Shown: positions 45,044 to 52,699 of the stretch, piece after piece
Numbering within the stretch: position 1 is the first letter of the stretch
Layout: the number at the start of each line of letters is the position of its first letter
From: JAAXVQ01 sp964604705
Lineage (GTDB): Bacteria; Oederibacteriota; JAAXVQ01
NCBI GenBank assembly: GCA_964604705.1
Contig: CAZSAP010000001.1
Span: forward strand, 124,001 to 188,000
DNA length: 64,000 nucleotides
Reading direction: 5' to 3'
Notes under the pieces: model-generated
The model's database searches: none
Seen by the model: only the letters and a program-made list of their open reading frames with translations
Told to the model about the DNA's origin: nothing
Program-made: the position numbers and the translations under genes

Positions 45044-45205
45044 AGTAGAGTTCCGCTCTTGATTTTTATCGTTGCGTACTCAGCCTACCGTTTAGAAGCT
45101 TTGGCTCGTTGACGAAATCATTTTCCTTATTTGGAAAATGTGTAGACAACGAGCACAATAGAGAAGGCCTTACGCAACGATAAAAATCAAGAGCGGAACT
45201 CTACT
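45044..45205. repeat. Long inverted repeat element 3 (35 bp perfect arms)
   Basis: Perfect 35 bp inverted arms at 45044-45078 (starts AGTAGAGTTCCGCTC) and 45171-45205 (ends GAGCGGAACTCTACT), separated by 92 nt. A nested hairpin lies inside: GCTCGTTG / CAACGAGC (45104-45111, 45147-45154) enclosing CATTTTCC-TTATTT-GGAAAATG. The right arm ends 6 nt after the murJ stop. It occupies most of the 44942-45211 gap; the remaining 100 nt before ogt show no recognised site. No ORF or transposase. Confidence 0.9.
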
Positions 45206-45211
45206 TAATAT

Positions 45212-46828
45212 TTAATCCATCCAGGGTTCGTTGGTGCCTTTGATCCCCACCTTGGCTTTCACCAAGGTCCAAACCCGCTTCTGCTCCGGCACCTGGAAGA
45301 ACCACCCAAACGCAGCGTAGGCCAAGACCCCGAGCCCAATCAAGGCAAACACTTTCAGGGCCATAAGTGCACGCGGAACATGTTCCCCGGCACCTGGCAG
45401 CCAGCCTTGGCTCCCGGACCAGATCAAGAAACCCATGGCTCCTGAGGCCAGACAAATTCGTACCAAGGAGTTGAGAATGCGGCGGCCGTCCAAGGGCCCA
45501 ACTTTTACGCGCAGTTTGTAGATCAAGAAGCCAAAGTTCACAAACGCGGCAATGGATGTAGCCAGAGCCAAGCCTTTGTACCCCAGGGGCTTCATGAACA
45601 CCAGGTTAAGCGTGATGTTCACCACCACGGCCAACACGGCGGCTATGAGCGGCGTCTTGGAATCTTTCAAGGCGTAAAACGTAGGGACAATCACTTTCAC
45701 ACCCGCGTACGCCACCAAGCCCAGTGTGTAGAGTACACTCGCGTAGGCTACGGCCTTGACCGCTTCGGGTGTAAACCGTCCGTATTGAAACAAGAGTCGG
45801 TTGATGGGTTCGGAAAGCACGATAATGCCCACGGCCGCCGGTACGGTGATGACAAAGAGCAAGCGCATGCCAAAGGAAAGGGTTTTGACAAACTCATCCT
45901 TATGCCCCAGCGCCAGTTGCTTGGAAGACATAGGCAACAAAGCCGTGGCAATGGCCACGCCGAAGACACCCAAGGGCAGCTGCATGAGCCGGTTCCCGTA
46001 GTACAGATACGTCACCGACCCTTCGGGCAAATACGAGGCCAAGATGGTGTTCACGAACAGGTTGATCTGTGTGACCGAGAGACCGATGATCGCCGGGCCC
46101 ATGAGGGTAAAGATGCGGCGCAAGCCAGGGTGGTTCCAGTCCAAGGTCCAGTGCCAGCGGAACCCCAGTTTGAAGACCATGGGCAGCTGGATGGCCATCT
46201 GCAGCACACCGCCCAACATGGCGCCCCAGGCCCACCACACGGCAATGCGCTCCGGTGAATCTTTCACCCCCGCCATGTGCATGGTCATGACTCCGGCAAA
46301 GATCATGGTGAGGTTGAACATAACCGGGGCAAACGCCGGTATGCTGAACTTGTCGCTGGAGTTCAGCACGCCCATAAACACGGCCGCCAGGCTCACAAAC
46401 GCCAGAAACGGCAGGAGTATCCGCGTAAGCTGAATGGTCAGCGCCAGCTTTTCCGGCACATTCCCGAAACCCGGGACAATGATCCGCACCAAACCCGGCG
46501 TCCAGAGCTCACCGGCGAGGATGAGACCGAGCATGATGACGAGAATAAAGTTCACCACCACCGAGACCAGGCGCCAGGCGTGCTCCTGCCCTTGCTTGAC
46601 CGTGGTGTCTGTGAACGTGGGCACAAAGGCCGACGAAAGTGCGCCTTCGGCAAAAAGATCACGCAGCAGGTTGGGAATGCGGAACGCGGCCAAGTACGCG
46701 TCATTGGCCAGTCCGGCACCCAAGTTGGCCCCGCCAATGCTGTCGCGGATAAACCCCGTAATCCGGGAAATCATGGTAAGCAGCGAGATCATGCCCGCGG
46801 TTTTGGCTAACTTGCCGTGTTGTGCCAT
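45212..46828 (-). CDS. murJ: Lipid II flippase MurJ
   Basis: 538 residues from ATG 46828, beginning MAQHGKLAKTAGMISLLTMISRITGFIRD, the normal MurJ N-terminus. The open frame continues to 47059, but that part is translated palindromic repeat and is not coding. Fourteen TMs of the MOP superfamily; GAGLANDAYLAAFRIPNLLRDLFAEGALSSAFVPTF is the MurJ signature carrying the conserved Arg/Asp cluster of the central cavity. It moves lipid II across the inner membrane for peptidoglycan synthesis. Shine-Dalgarno is weak (AAAGG about 13 nt away). Ends at inverted repeat element 3. Confidence 0.96.
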   Translation of the reverse strand: MAQHGKLAKTAGMISLLTMISRITGFIRDSIGGANLGAGLANDAYLAAFRIPNLLRDLFAEGALSSAFVPTFTDTTVKQGQEHAWRLVSVVVNFILVIMLGLILAGELWTPGLVRIIVPGFGNVPEKLALTIQLTRILLPFLAFVSLAAVFMGVLNSSDKFSIPAFAPVMFNLTMIFAGVMTMHMAGVKDSPERIAVWWAWGAMLGGVLQMAIQLPMVFKLGFRWHWTLDWNHPGLRRIFTLMGPAIIGLSVTQINLFVNTILASYLPEGSVTYLYYGNRLMQLPLGVFGVAIATALLPMSSKQLALGHKDEFVKTLSFGMRLLFVITVPAAVGIIVLSEPINRLLFQYGRFTPEAVKAVAYASVLYTLGLVAYAGVKVIVPTFYALKDSKTPLIAAVLAVVVNITLNLVFMKPLGYKGLALATSIAAFVNFGFLIYKLRVKVGPLDGRRILNSLVRICLASGAMGFLIWSGSQGWLPGAGEHVPRALMALKVFALIGLGVLAYAAFGWFFQVPEQKRVWTLVKAKVGIKGTNEPWMD

Positions 46829-46866
46829 AAGTGGATGCGATACCTTTCTAAAACGAATAAAAACCC

Positions 46867-46934
46867 AACTCCCCCGTCCGCCCTGAACGGGCTTCCTCCC
46901 CCTCTTTACCAAAGAGGGGGAACGAGGGGGCGTT
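46867..46934. repeat. CCCCCTC-type palindromic repeat, copy C1
   Basis: AACTCCCCCGTCC, an inner hairpin GCCCTGAACGGGC, then CCCCCTCTTT-ACC-AAAGAGGGGG and ...GAGGGGGCGTT. With C2 it lies in the 330 nt gap between murJ and rpsT. Confidence 0.85.
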
Positions 46935-46965
46935 GATCTTATACTCTTACCTAGTTCTAAAACCC

Positions 46966-47032
46966 AACTCCCCCGTCCGCCCTTGCGGGCGTCCTCCCCC
47001 TCTTTACCAAAGAGGGGGAACGAGGGGGCGTT
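46966..47032. repeat. CCCCCTC-type palindromic repeat, copy C2
   Basis: Tandem copy of C1, 99 nt further on and nearly identical, with inner hairpin GCCCTTGCGGGC. The flank AAACCCAACTCC is also duplicated, so the repeat was copied with its neighbourhood. The rest of the murJ-rpsT gap holds only the rpsT promoter and leader. Confidence 0.85.
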
Positions 47033-47052
47033 CATCCTTACCCAGGTTTTAT

Positions 47053-47081
47053 TTGACAAACTTTTCGCCCCGTGTTACATT
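47053..47081 (+). promoter_or_regulatory. Promoter of rpsT
   Basis: TTGACA (47053-47058), 17 bp spacer, TACATT (47076-47081), about 75 nt before the ATG. Confidence 0.6.
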
Positions 47082-47158
47082 GACGCGGTTTTTATGCAAC
47101 TTGATCGGGTCGCTTTTTAAGCATCCTGAAAACACCTTTAAGGGGGTTTTACTGTTTT

Positions 47159-47407
47159 ATGCCAAGAATTAAGTCGTCCATCAAAGATGTTCGCCGTACC
47201 GCGACTCGTCGTGCCCGCAACAAGCAGGCCATGTCCACGGTGCGTACATCCCTGCGCAAGGGCCGTGCAGCCGCAGGTGAAACCAAAGAACAAGCCATCA
47301 AAGACACCATCAAGATCATTGATAAGGCTATTCAAAACGGTCATCTGCACAAGAACACCGGCGCCCGTTACAAGTCGCGCCTGACCAAGACCAAAAAAGC
47401 AGCCTAA
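47159..47407 (+). CDS. rpsT: 30S ribosomal protein S20
   Basis: 82 residues, basic and helical: MPRIKSSIKDVRRTATRRARNK, TVRTSLRK, then AIKDTIKIIDKAIQNGHLHKNTGARYKSRLTK, the standard S20 end. It binds 16S rRNA early in 30S assembly. ATG 47159 follows AAGGGGG by 12 nt, a long spacing. Downstream, 47427-47460 can form a CAGTCTT/AAGACTG stem before the terminator. It stands alone on the plus strand between murJ and holA. Confidence 0.97.
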   Translation: MPRIKSSIKDVRRTATRRARNKQAMSTVRTSLRKGRAAAGETKEQAIKDTIKIIDKAIQNGHLHKNTGARYKSRLTKTKKAA

Positions 47408-47476
47408 GTTTCCCGGCATTTGACCCAGTCTTGCGTGCGGGTCACTTCGCTCGAAGACTGATGACCATAGGTTTAA

Positions 47477-47506
47477 AACAAGGCAGCCCCCAAAGGCTGC
47501 CTTGTT
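47477..47506. terminator. Bidirectional terminator between rpsT and holA
   Basis: Arms AACAAGGCAGCC / GGCTGCCTTGTT, 12 bp with a six-base loop. T-rich on the plus side (TGCTTT) and TTTT on the minus side. It lies 10 nt from the holA stop and 69 nt from the rpsT stop, so it probably serves both convergent genes. Confidence 0.85.
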
Positions 47507-47516
47507 TGCTTTCCGC

Positions 47517-48578
47517 CTATCGCCGGTACGTACCCGCGTTCCCCACCGGAACCTTGGTGGCCAAAGACTCACTCTGACGCTGCCACTGCAAGATGGTCAG
47601 CAGGAACTGCAACTCCCAGTTCGGCTTCCCGGTTTTTACATGTTCATCCAGTTTCAGCAAGCCCCGAAAAAGATCAGGAAAATCCCCGCTCTTGTATTGT
47701 TTGATTTGTTCCATGCGTTCGGAACGCGCCTGTGGGTTGCGCACCGAGGCCAGGATCTGCTCCAAGGCCGTGCCGTTCTCCATTTTCAAGCGGTCGTTGT
47801 ACAACGAGCGAAAATGCCAGGCCACGGCCGCGAGTGTCTGCGGAGCGTTGGCCCCTTCTTCCATGAGCTGATGCGCCAGACGTACGGCGTCGCCCCAGTT
47901 TTTCTTCCCCAAGGCCTTGGTGAGATCATGAATGGTGTCTTGGCGCAAATGCCCTGCGGCCGATTTGACATCGTCTTCGGAAATGGTGTCCCGCGGACCC
48001 ACATAGTTGGCCAACTTACCCAACTCGTTGTCCAAATCCGAGAGGTTCTGCCCCACGCGTTCAATGAGCGCATGCAAGGCTTCGCGTGCAATGCGCTTGC
48101 CGTGTTCGCGGGCGCGGCGCTCAATCCAGTCAGGGACTTGATTGTCAAACAAAGGGTAACACTCAACGTGATAGGCCTTGGCCGCAAACGAGTTCCACGC
48201 CTCGGTCTTCAACCGTTCTTCCAAGGACGATAAAATCAGGGTGGTGGAATCCGAAGGGCGCTCCACGTAATCTTGGAGGGCTTTGACATCCGGTACGCGG
48301 AACTTGTCCACCTGACGGACCAAGATCACGCGCCGCGACGTAAAAAACGGCATGGTGAGGGAGCGTTCACGCACATCGGCCCCGGAGACATCCCCGGCGT
48401 AAAGCGATTCAAAATTCAGATTGCGCTCCGCCGGCGGCAAGGCCTTGTCAATGATGGCCATGATCCCTTCCTCTTTCAGGAAGGTCTCGGCTCCGGTGAA
48501 CAAATAGACCGGTTTGAGCGCCTCGTGTTCGAGGGCCCGGCGAAACTCAGAATAATAAATACGTCGTTTGACAGCCAC
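47517..48578 (-). CDS. holA: DNA polymerase III subunit delta HolA
   Basis: 353 residues. The N-terminal AAA+-like domain begins EHEALKPVYLFTGAETFLKEEG, with VLVRQVDKFRV and LILSSLEERLKTEAW, followed by the lid (EDDVKSAAGHLRQDTIHDLTKALGKKNWGDAVRLAHQL) and the C-terminal collar domain (about 215-340). It is the wrench of the clamp loader that opens the beta clamp. GTG 48578 overlaps the lptE stop (TAGTG), so the two are translationally coupled. The lptE-holA and leuS-lptE order is common in diderms. Confidence 0.94.
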   Translation of the reverse strand: MAVKRRIYYSEFRRALEHEALKPVYLFTGAETFLKEEGIMAIIDKALPPAERNLNFESLYAGDVSGADVRERSLTMPFFTSRRVILVRQVDKFRVPDVKALQDYVERPSDSTTLILSSLEERLKTEAWNSFAAKAYHVECYPLFDNQVPDWIERRAREHGKRIAREALHALIERVGQNLSDLDNELGKLANYVGPRDTISEDDVKSAAGHLRQDTIHDLTKALGKKNWGDAVRLAHQLMEEGANAPQTLAAVAWHFRSLYNDRLKMENGTALEQILASVRNPQARSERMEQIKQYKSGDFPDLFRGLLKLDEHVKTGKPNWELQFLLTILQWQRQSESLATKVPVGNAGTYRR

Positions 48579-49105
48579 TAGAACCCCTCAATGACCCGCG
48601 CCATGATACGGCGGCTCAGTTGTTGAATCAAGCGCTTGCGGGCGTCTTGTTCGTTCTCAGGCGCCACACCCATGGTGTTGGCCACGTAGTACGTGGTGCT
48701 CTCTTCAAAGCGCTCTTCCACCCAAAGATTCTTCCCCGCCTGGATGTCTTTCAACGCCAGGTAAAGGATAACGCGCATCTTATACTGCTGCGGCGTGTTG
48801 TGCACGTCCATGAGCAGCGGTTCCAACTGGTACTGGGTCACGGTGCCCATGAGCAAGGCATTGGCCTTGTCGGCATTGACTATTTCCAAGCGCCCGTCCA
48901 TGAGGAAATCCTGGTTGAGCTGCTGGGTCAGTTCGTTCTCAAAATTGGGTTGGTTGGTCCGGTTCTGGAACGTTGGTATCGCCAGCTTGCTCATGTACGA
49001 CGGCATCCCCGGACGAATCGCCACATCCGTGCACGCCGCCAGGCCCAGCGCCATCACGCCCAGCATCACACTCAACACACCCAGTTTCATGTTTGTTTTA
49101 CGCAT
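48578..49105 (-). CDS. lptE: LPS assembly lipoprotein LptE
   Basis: 175 residues from ATG 49105 (AAGGGGGG upstream; the longer frame is translated repeat). Signal peptide with lipobox LAAC (Cys about 25), then the LptE-type IRPGMPSYMSKLAIPTFQNRTNQPNFENELTQQLNQDFLMDGRLEIVN and the strand TVTQYQLEPLLM. LptE plugs LptD in the outer membrane and helps insert LPS. LptD is not in this window. Its position between leuS and holA matches proteobacterial gene order. Confidence 0.9.
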   Translation of the reverse strand: MRKTNMKLGVLSVMLGVMALGLAACTDVAIRPGMPSYMSKLAIPTFQNRTNQPNFENELTQQLNQDFLMDGRLEIVNADKANALLMGTVTQYQLEPLLMDVHNTPQQYKMRVILYLALKDIQAGKNLWVEERFEESTTYYVANTMGVAPENEQDARKRLIQQLSRRIMARVIEGF

Positions 49106-49129
49106 ATCAATCCCCCCCTTGAAAGTAAG

Positions 49130-49177
49130 AACGCCCCCTCGGTCCCCCTCTTTGTCAAAGAGGGGGATGGGGGAGTT
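49130..49177. repeat. CCCCCTC-type palindromic repeat, copy D
   Basis: AACGCCCCCTCGGTCCCCCTC-type palindrome around CTTTG-T-CAAAG, ending GGGGGAGTT. Its end overlaps the leuS stop codon (49176-49178), so the repeat sits exactly at the 3-prime end of leuS. Confidence 0.85.
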
Positions 49178-51638
49178 AAAACACCACATTCACCAACTTG
49201 TTCGGCACCACTATGACTTTCTTCGGTGCCTTCCCCTCACCCGCCGCCACGATCTTCGGATCGGCCAAAGCCATCGTGCGCAGGGTTTCTTCCGAGGTTC
49301 CCAAAGCCACGTCCAGCTTGCTGCGCAGCTTGCCGTTCACCTGGACCACCACGGTCACGGTATCGGCTGTGGCCACGGTCGCATCGGCCACGGGCCAGGA
49401 TTGACGGAAGATCGAGGGTGCTTGCCCCATGCCTTCCCAGAGTTCCTCGGCTAAGTGCGGGAAAAACGGCGCACAGAGCCGGGCCAGAGTCAGCCCGATC
49501 TCACGCAGCACCGGGGCTTGCACGGTCTCAGGGATCGTGGTCAGTTCATTGACCAGCTCCATCATGGCCGCAATGGCCGTGTTGAACTTGAAGTCGTTGT
49601 TTAAATCTTCGGTCACATGCTGCACGGTTTGGTGCAGCTTGCGGCGCAAGGCCTTCTCCTCAGTGGACAACTCCGTGGGGATCGCATCCGAAGCCGAGGT
49701 CATGGCCGCGAGGTTCTTCCGGTAGAAGGCCCAGAGGCGTTTCAAGAAGCGGTGAATGCCCTCGATGCCTTGGTCGTTCCACTCGAGTTCCTTTTCCGGC
49801 GGTGCCGCAAAGAGCACAAACCCTCGGGTGGTGTCGGCCCCGTACTTGTTCATCATCTCATCGGCCGTGACTGTGTTCCCCTTGGACTTGGACATGACCT
49901 GTCCGTCTTTCAAGACCATGCCTTGGGTAAAGAGCGCCTTGAAGGGTTCATCAAAGCTGAACAAGCCCTGGTCGTGCAAGAACTTGGTGAAAAAGCGCGA
50001 GTAGAGCAGGTGCAAGATGGCGTGCTCAATGCCGCCAATGTACTGATCCACGGGCATCCAGTACTTGATGGCCTCGGGATCGAAGATGTGTTCTTGGTTG
50101 CGCGGTGAGACATAGCGCAGGTAGTACCAGGACGAATCAATGAACGTGTCCATGGTGTCGGTCTCGCGCCGGGCCGGACGGTGACAGCGCGGGCACTTGG
50201 TCTGCACAAACTCGGGTGAGTCCTTGAGCATGTCCGCAGGCTTATACGGCAGTTCCAAAGGCAGACGCACGGGCAGGTCGGCTTCGTTCACCGGAACCAA
50301 GCCGCAACTGTCGCAATAGATCATGGGAATCGGGCAACCCCAGTACCGCTGCCGGGAGATAAGCCAGTCGCGCAGGCGGAAGTTCACCACGCGCTTGCCT
50401 ACGTTGCGCGCCTCCATCCACTCGGCGATCTTGAGCATGCCTTCGCGGTTGAAGATGCCGTTGAACTCGTCGCTGTTGACCTGGATGCCGTCTTCCACAT
50501 AGGCTTCGGTCATGGTGGCCGGATCTATCTCATGCGTGGCCGGACGGATGACCACCTTGATCGGGAGGTTGTGCGCTTTGGCAAACTCAAAGTCACGCTG
50601 ATCGTGGGCCGGGACGGCCATAATGGCCCCTGTGCCGTACTCCATCAAGACATAGTCGGCCGCGTAGATCGGAACCTTGTCCCCGTTGACTGGGTTGATG
50701 GCACGCAGGCCCGTGTCTATGCCCTGCTTGGGCTTGTCTGAGGTCGCGCGCTCGACCTCACTGGTCAGTTTCGCTTTTTCGGCAAATTCCCGGACCAACT
50801 CGGCTTCGGGCCGACCCTTTAAGAGTTCCTGTAAGATCGGATGTTCCGGTGCCACGGACATGTACGTCACGCCGAACACGGTGTCAATGCGGGTGGTGAA
50901 AACCTTCAGTTCTTTGTCCGTGCCTTCGATGCGCAGCTTGAACTCAACGCCCTGCGAACGCCCGATCCAGTTTTCCTGCATGGTCTTAACACGCTCAGGC
51001 CATTTGTCCAACTTCTTCAAATCGTCCAGCAAGCGCTGGGCGTAGTCCGTGATCTTCAGGTACCACTGGTCCAGGTCCTTCTTGGCCACGGGCTGTTTGC
51101 AGCGCCAGCAGGCGCCGTCTATGACTTGTTCGTTGGCCAAGACGGTCTTGCAAGTCTCGCACCAGTTGACGGGGTTTTTCTTCTTGTAGGCCAGGCCGGC
51201 CTTGTAGAACTGGAGGAAGATCCACTGCGTCCAGCGGTAGTACTCTTCGTCGCAGGTGGCCAACTCGCGGTTCCAGTCGTAGCTCAAGTCCAGAGCCTTC
51301 AACTGGCGCGTCATGACCTTGATGTTCTCGCGGGTGTAGTCGTTGGGGTGAATGTTGTTCTTGATGGCCGCGTTCTCAGCCGGCAACCCAAACGCGTCCC
51401 AGCCCATGGGATTCAAGACATTGAACCCCTGCATCATCTTGTAGCGGACAATCACGTCGCCGATGGAGTAGTTGCGCACATGCCCCATGTGCAAGCTGGA
51501 CCCCGAGGGGTACGGAAACATAACCAGGCAGTAGTAGTTGGGCTTGGAAGGGTCTTCCTTCACTTCCGAGAGCTTAATCTTGTCCCAATACTCGTGCCAC
51601 TTGGCTTCAATACTCTGAAATTCGTAAGTCTCGTTCAC
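49176..51638 (-). CDS. leuS: Leucyl-tRNA synthetase
   Basis: 820 residues from GTG 51638 (GGGAGG 6 nt upstream). Class I synthetase: VMFPYPSGSSLHMGHVRNY contains the HIGH-type HMGH, the zinc-type WCETCKTVLANEQVIDGACWRC, editing domain CP1 (about 220-400; TTRIDTVFGVTYMSVAPEHP and YGTGAIMAVPAHDQRDFEFA), and VMSKSKGNTVTADEM as KMSKS. The C-terminal anticodon and LeuS-specific domains close the protein. A promoter and a leader of about 100 nt with hairpins lie upstream. lptE and holA follow. Confidence 0.97.
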   Translation of the reverse strand: MNETYEFQSIEAKWHEYWDKIKLSEVKEDPSKPNYYCLVMFPYPSGSSLHMGHVRNYSIGDVIVRYKMMQGFNVLNPMGWDAFGLPAENAAIKNNIHPNDYTRENIKVMTRQLKALDLSYDWNRELATCDEEYYRWTQWIFLQFYKAGLAYKKKNPVNWCETCKTVLANEQVIDGACWRCKQPVAKKDLDQWYLKITDYAQRLLDDLKKLDKWPERVKTMQENWIGRSQGVEFKLRIEGTDKELKVFTTRIDTVFGVTYMSVAPEHPILQELLKGRPEAELVREFAEKAKLTSEVERATSDKPKQGIDTGLRAINPVNGDKVPIYAADYVLMEYGTGAIMAVPAHDQRDFEFAKAHNLPIKVVIRPATHEIDPATMTEAYVEDGIQVNSDEFNGIFNREGMLKIAEWMEARNVGKRVVNFRLRDWLISRQRYWGCPIPMIYCDSCGLVPVNEADLPVRLPLELPYKPADMLKDSPEFVQTKCPRCHRPARRETDTMDTFIDSSWYYLRYVSPRNQEHIFDPEAIKYWMPVDQYIGGIEHAILHLLYSRFFTKFLHDQGLFSFDEPFKALFTQGMVLKDGQVMSKSKGNTVTADEMMNKYGADTTRGFVLFAAPPEKELEWNDQGIEGIHRFLKRLWAFYRKNLAAMTSASDAIPTELSTEEKALRRKLHQTVQHVTEDLNNDFKFNTAIAAMMELVNELTTIPETVQAPVLREIGLTLARLCAPFFPHLAEELWEGMGQAPSIFRQSWPVADATVATADTVTVVVQVNGKLRSKLDVALGTSEETLRTMALADPKIVAAGEGKAPKKVIVVPNKLVNVVF

Positions 51639-51675
51639 AAAAACCCTCCCAAAAGTGGAACTGCCTAACTCAACG

Positions 51676-51690
51676 GGGGCGTTTCGCCCC
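51676..51690 (-). other. leuS leader hairpin
   Basis: GGGGCG-AAA-CGCCCC hairpin in the leuS leader, about 40 nt upstream of the start. A second pairing, GCCT/AGGC, lies upstream of it. No T-box sequence and no leucine leader peptide seen, so a regulatory role is only a guess. Confidence 0.35.
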
Positions 51691-51748
51691 TTAATCCCAC
51701 GCCTAAGACATAGCCCAAGGCGCGGAAAAAGCATTGAAAATTCGGTGG

Positions 51749-51778
51749 ATTATAAAACAAAACAGGCGGGAGAGGCAA
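51749..51778 (-). promoter_or_regulatory. Promoter of leuS
   Basis: Minus strand: TTGCCT (51773-51778), 18 bp spacer, perfect TATAAT (51749-51754), about 105 nt before the leuS start. Confidence 0.55.
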
Positions 51779-51809
51779 GGAAATTAAGGGGTTAATGTCC
51801 GTTGTTTGT

Positions 51810-51836
51810 GTAGGGGCGTATTGCATACGCCCCTAC
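51810..51836. repeat. GTAGGGGCG palindrome, copy 1
   Basis: Perfect palindrome GTAGGGGCGTAT-TGC-ATACGCCCCTAC. Same class as the repeats at 52100-52122 and 53087-53109, with TAT in place of AAC. Confidence 0.85.
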
Positions 51837-51892
51837 TTATACGTTGGGGGACGGTAACAACTTAGCAACTCAGTCTGGTCATCTTGCCAAGC

Positions 51893-52072
51893 TTAAGTGG
51901 ATAATTCAACTTCGGTCCCCATCACATCAGATTCTTCTCTACCCTCATGTAAGATAGCATCCAATTTGTCAAAGCGTCGGTTCATGAGTTCAAGCAGCTC
52001 TTTAAGATCCGACCTCAAAGTTTCAAGCATGGCGATAGCTTCGCTTAATGGGATGCATGGTTCTTCGGTCAT
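51893..52072 (-). CDS. Small coiled-coil protein
   Basis: 59 residues from ATG 52072 (GAGGCGG just upstream); the longer frame is translated palindromic repeat. The core LSEAIAMLETLRSDLKELLELMNRRFDKLDAILHEG is a single amphipathic helix with heptad Leu. It shares the pattern L...L.SDLK.....F.KL with the next small gene (52140-52484), so the two may be paralogous or partners. No family recognised. Confidence 0.45.
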   Translation of the reverse strand: MTEEPCIPLSEAIAMLETLRSDLKELLELMNRRFDKLDAILHEGREESDVMGTEVELST

Positions 52073-52099
52073 GTCCGCCTCGCTATTTTGGAGCTGTGA

Positions 52100-52122
52100 G
52101 GGCGAACGCAGTTCGCCCCTAC
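52100..52122. repeat. GTAGGGGCG palindrome, copy 2
   Basis: GGGCGAAC-GCA-GTTCGCCC plus CTAC. It lies in the gap between the two small coiled-coil genes and extends a false reading frame into the first. Confidence 0.8.
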
Positions 52123-52139
52123 GTGTGTGCAAACGATCG

Positions 52140-52484
52140 TTACGCGACTTTGTGTTCCAACTTCGTTACCCGCGTTTCAAGTGCCGCGAGTTCCTCACGG
52201 TCAGCTTTGGGTTTCAGGGTTTCCTTGATATCAGCCAATTCCACACGTACATGTGCCAACTCCTCATGCACTTGAGCAAATTGCTTGGCATTTTCCTCAA
52301 AGCGCATTGAGTGCATGGTTTGCCCTTCAATTAACAAGGCTATCTGTTCGGCGTGTGAGTCGGATTTAGTCTCAAGCTTGGCAAAACCATGCTGGACCAC
52401 TTCAGTAACCCGTTTGATATCAGACTTGAAATCCTCAAGTATTGTTTTTAATTGTGTCATGGTAATCATCCCTTCTTCGTCCAT
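52140..52484 (-). CDS. Small coiled-coil protein
   Basis: 114 residues from ATG 52484 (GGAGG 7 nt upstream). Charged helices throughout: MTQLKTILEDFKSDIKRVTEVVQ, then heptads ELAHVRVELADIKETLK and a C-terminal LAALETRVTKLEHKVA. Resembles many uncharacterised phage or accessory coiled-coil proteins. The open frame continues to 52643 but without a ribosome site. Function unknown. Confidence 0.55.
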   Translation of the reverse strand: MDEEGMITMTQLKTILEDFKSDIKRVTEVVQHGFAKLETKSDSHAEQIALLIEGQTMHSMRFEENAKQFAQVHEELAHVRVELADIKETLKPKADREELAALETRVTKLEHKVA

Positions 52485-52699
52485 ATCAAGGCCTCCAATT
52501 GTAGTCTTTTCGCCTAAATGTTCAAGCGTAATTTCAGACCACATTTCAGAGGATTGATCGCAGATAAAGCGCAAAAAAGACCGAATTGTATTTAGATTGG
52601 CGGTATCAGCTCGGGTAATCAGGTTACCCCTCGAACACAGCATCGTTGTTGCAGTAGCAACGAGAACACCACTCGCATTTACGCTCCAGTTAAGTGACT

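Noticed and set aside
36544..45205. Inverted repeats as CRISPR or insertion sequences
   Set aside because: No direct repeats with spacers, no cas genes, and no transposase or target-site duplication beyond short T/A runs.
46829..47059. N-terminal extension of MurJ by 77 codons
   Set aside because: It is translated palindromic repeat (reads like PLFGKEG...GGRGSW twice), with no ribosome site; the MurJ N-terminus starts at 46828.
51639..51749. leuS leader as a T-box
   Set aside because: No T-box sequence or specifier loop; the TTCCAC stretch does not fit the consensus.
52485..52643. N-terminal extension of the 114-residue coiled-coil protein
   Set aside because: GGAGG is spaced for ATG 52484; the extension has no site. 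It could be a remnant of another gene, but nothing recognisable is encoded.
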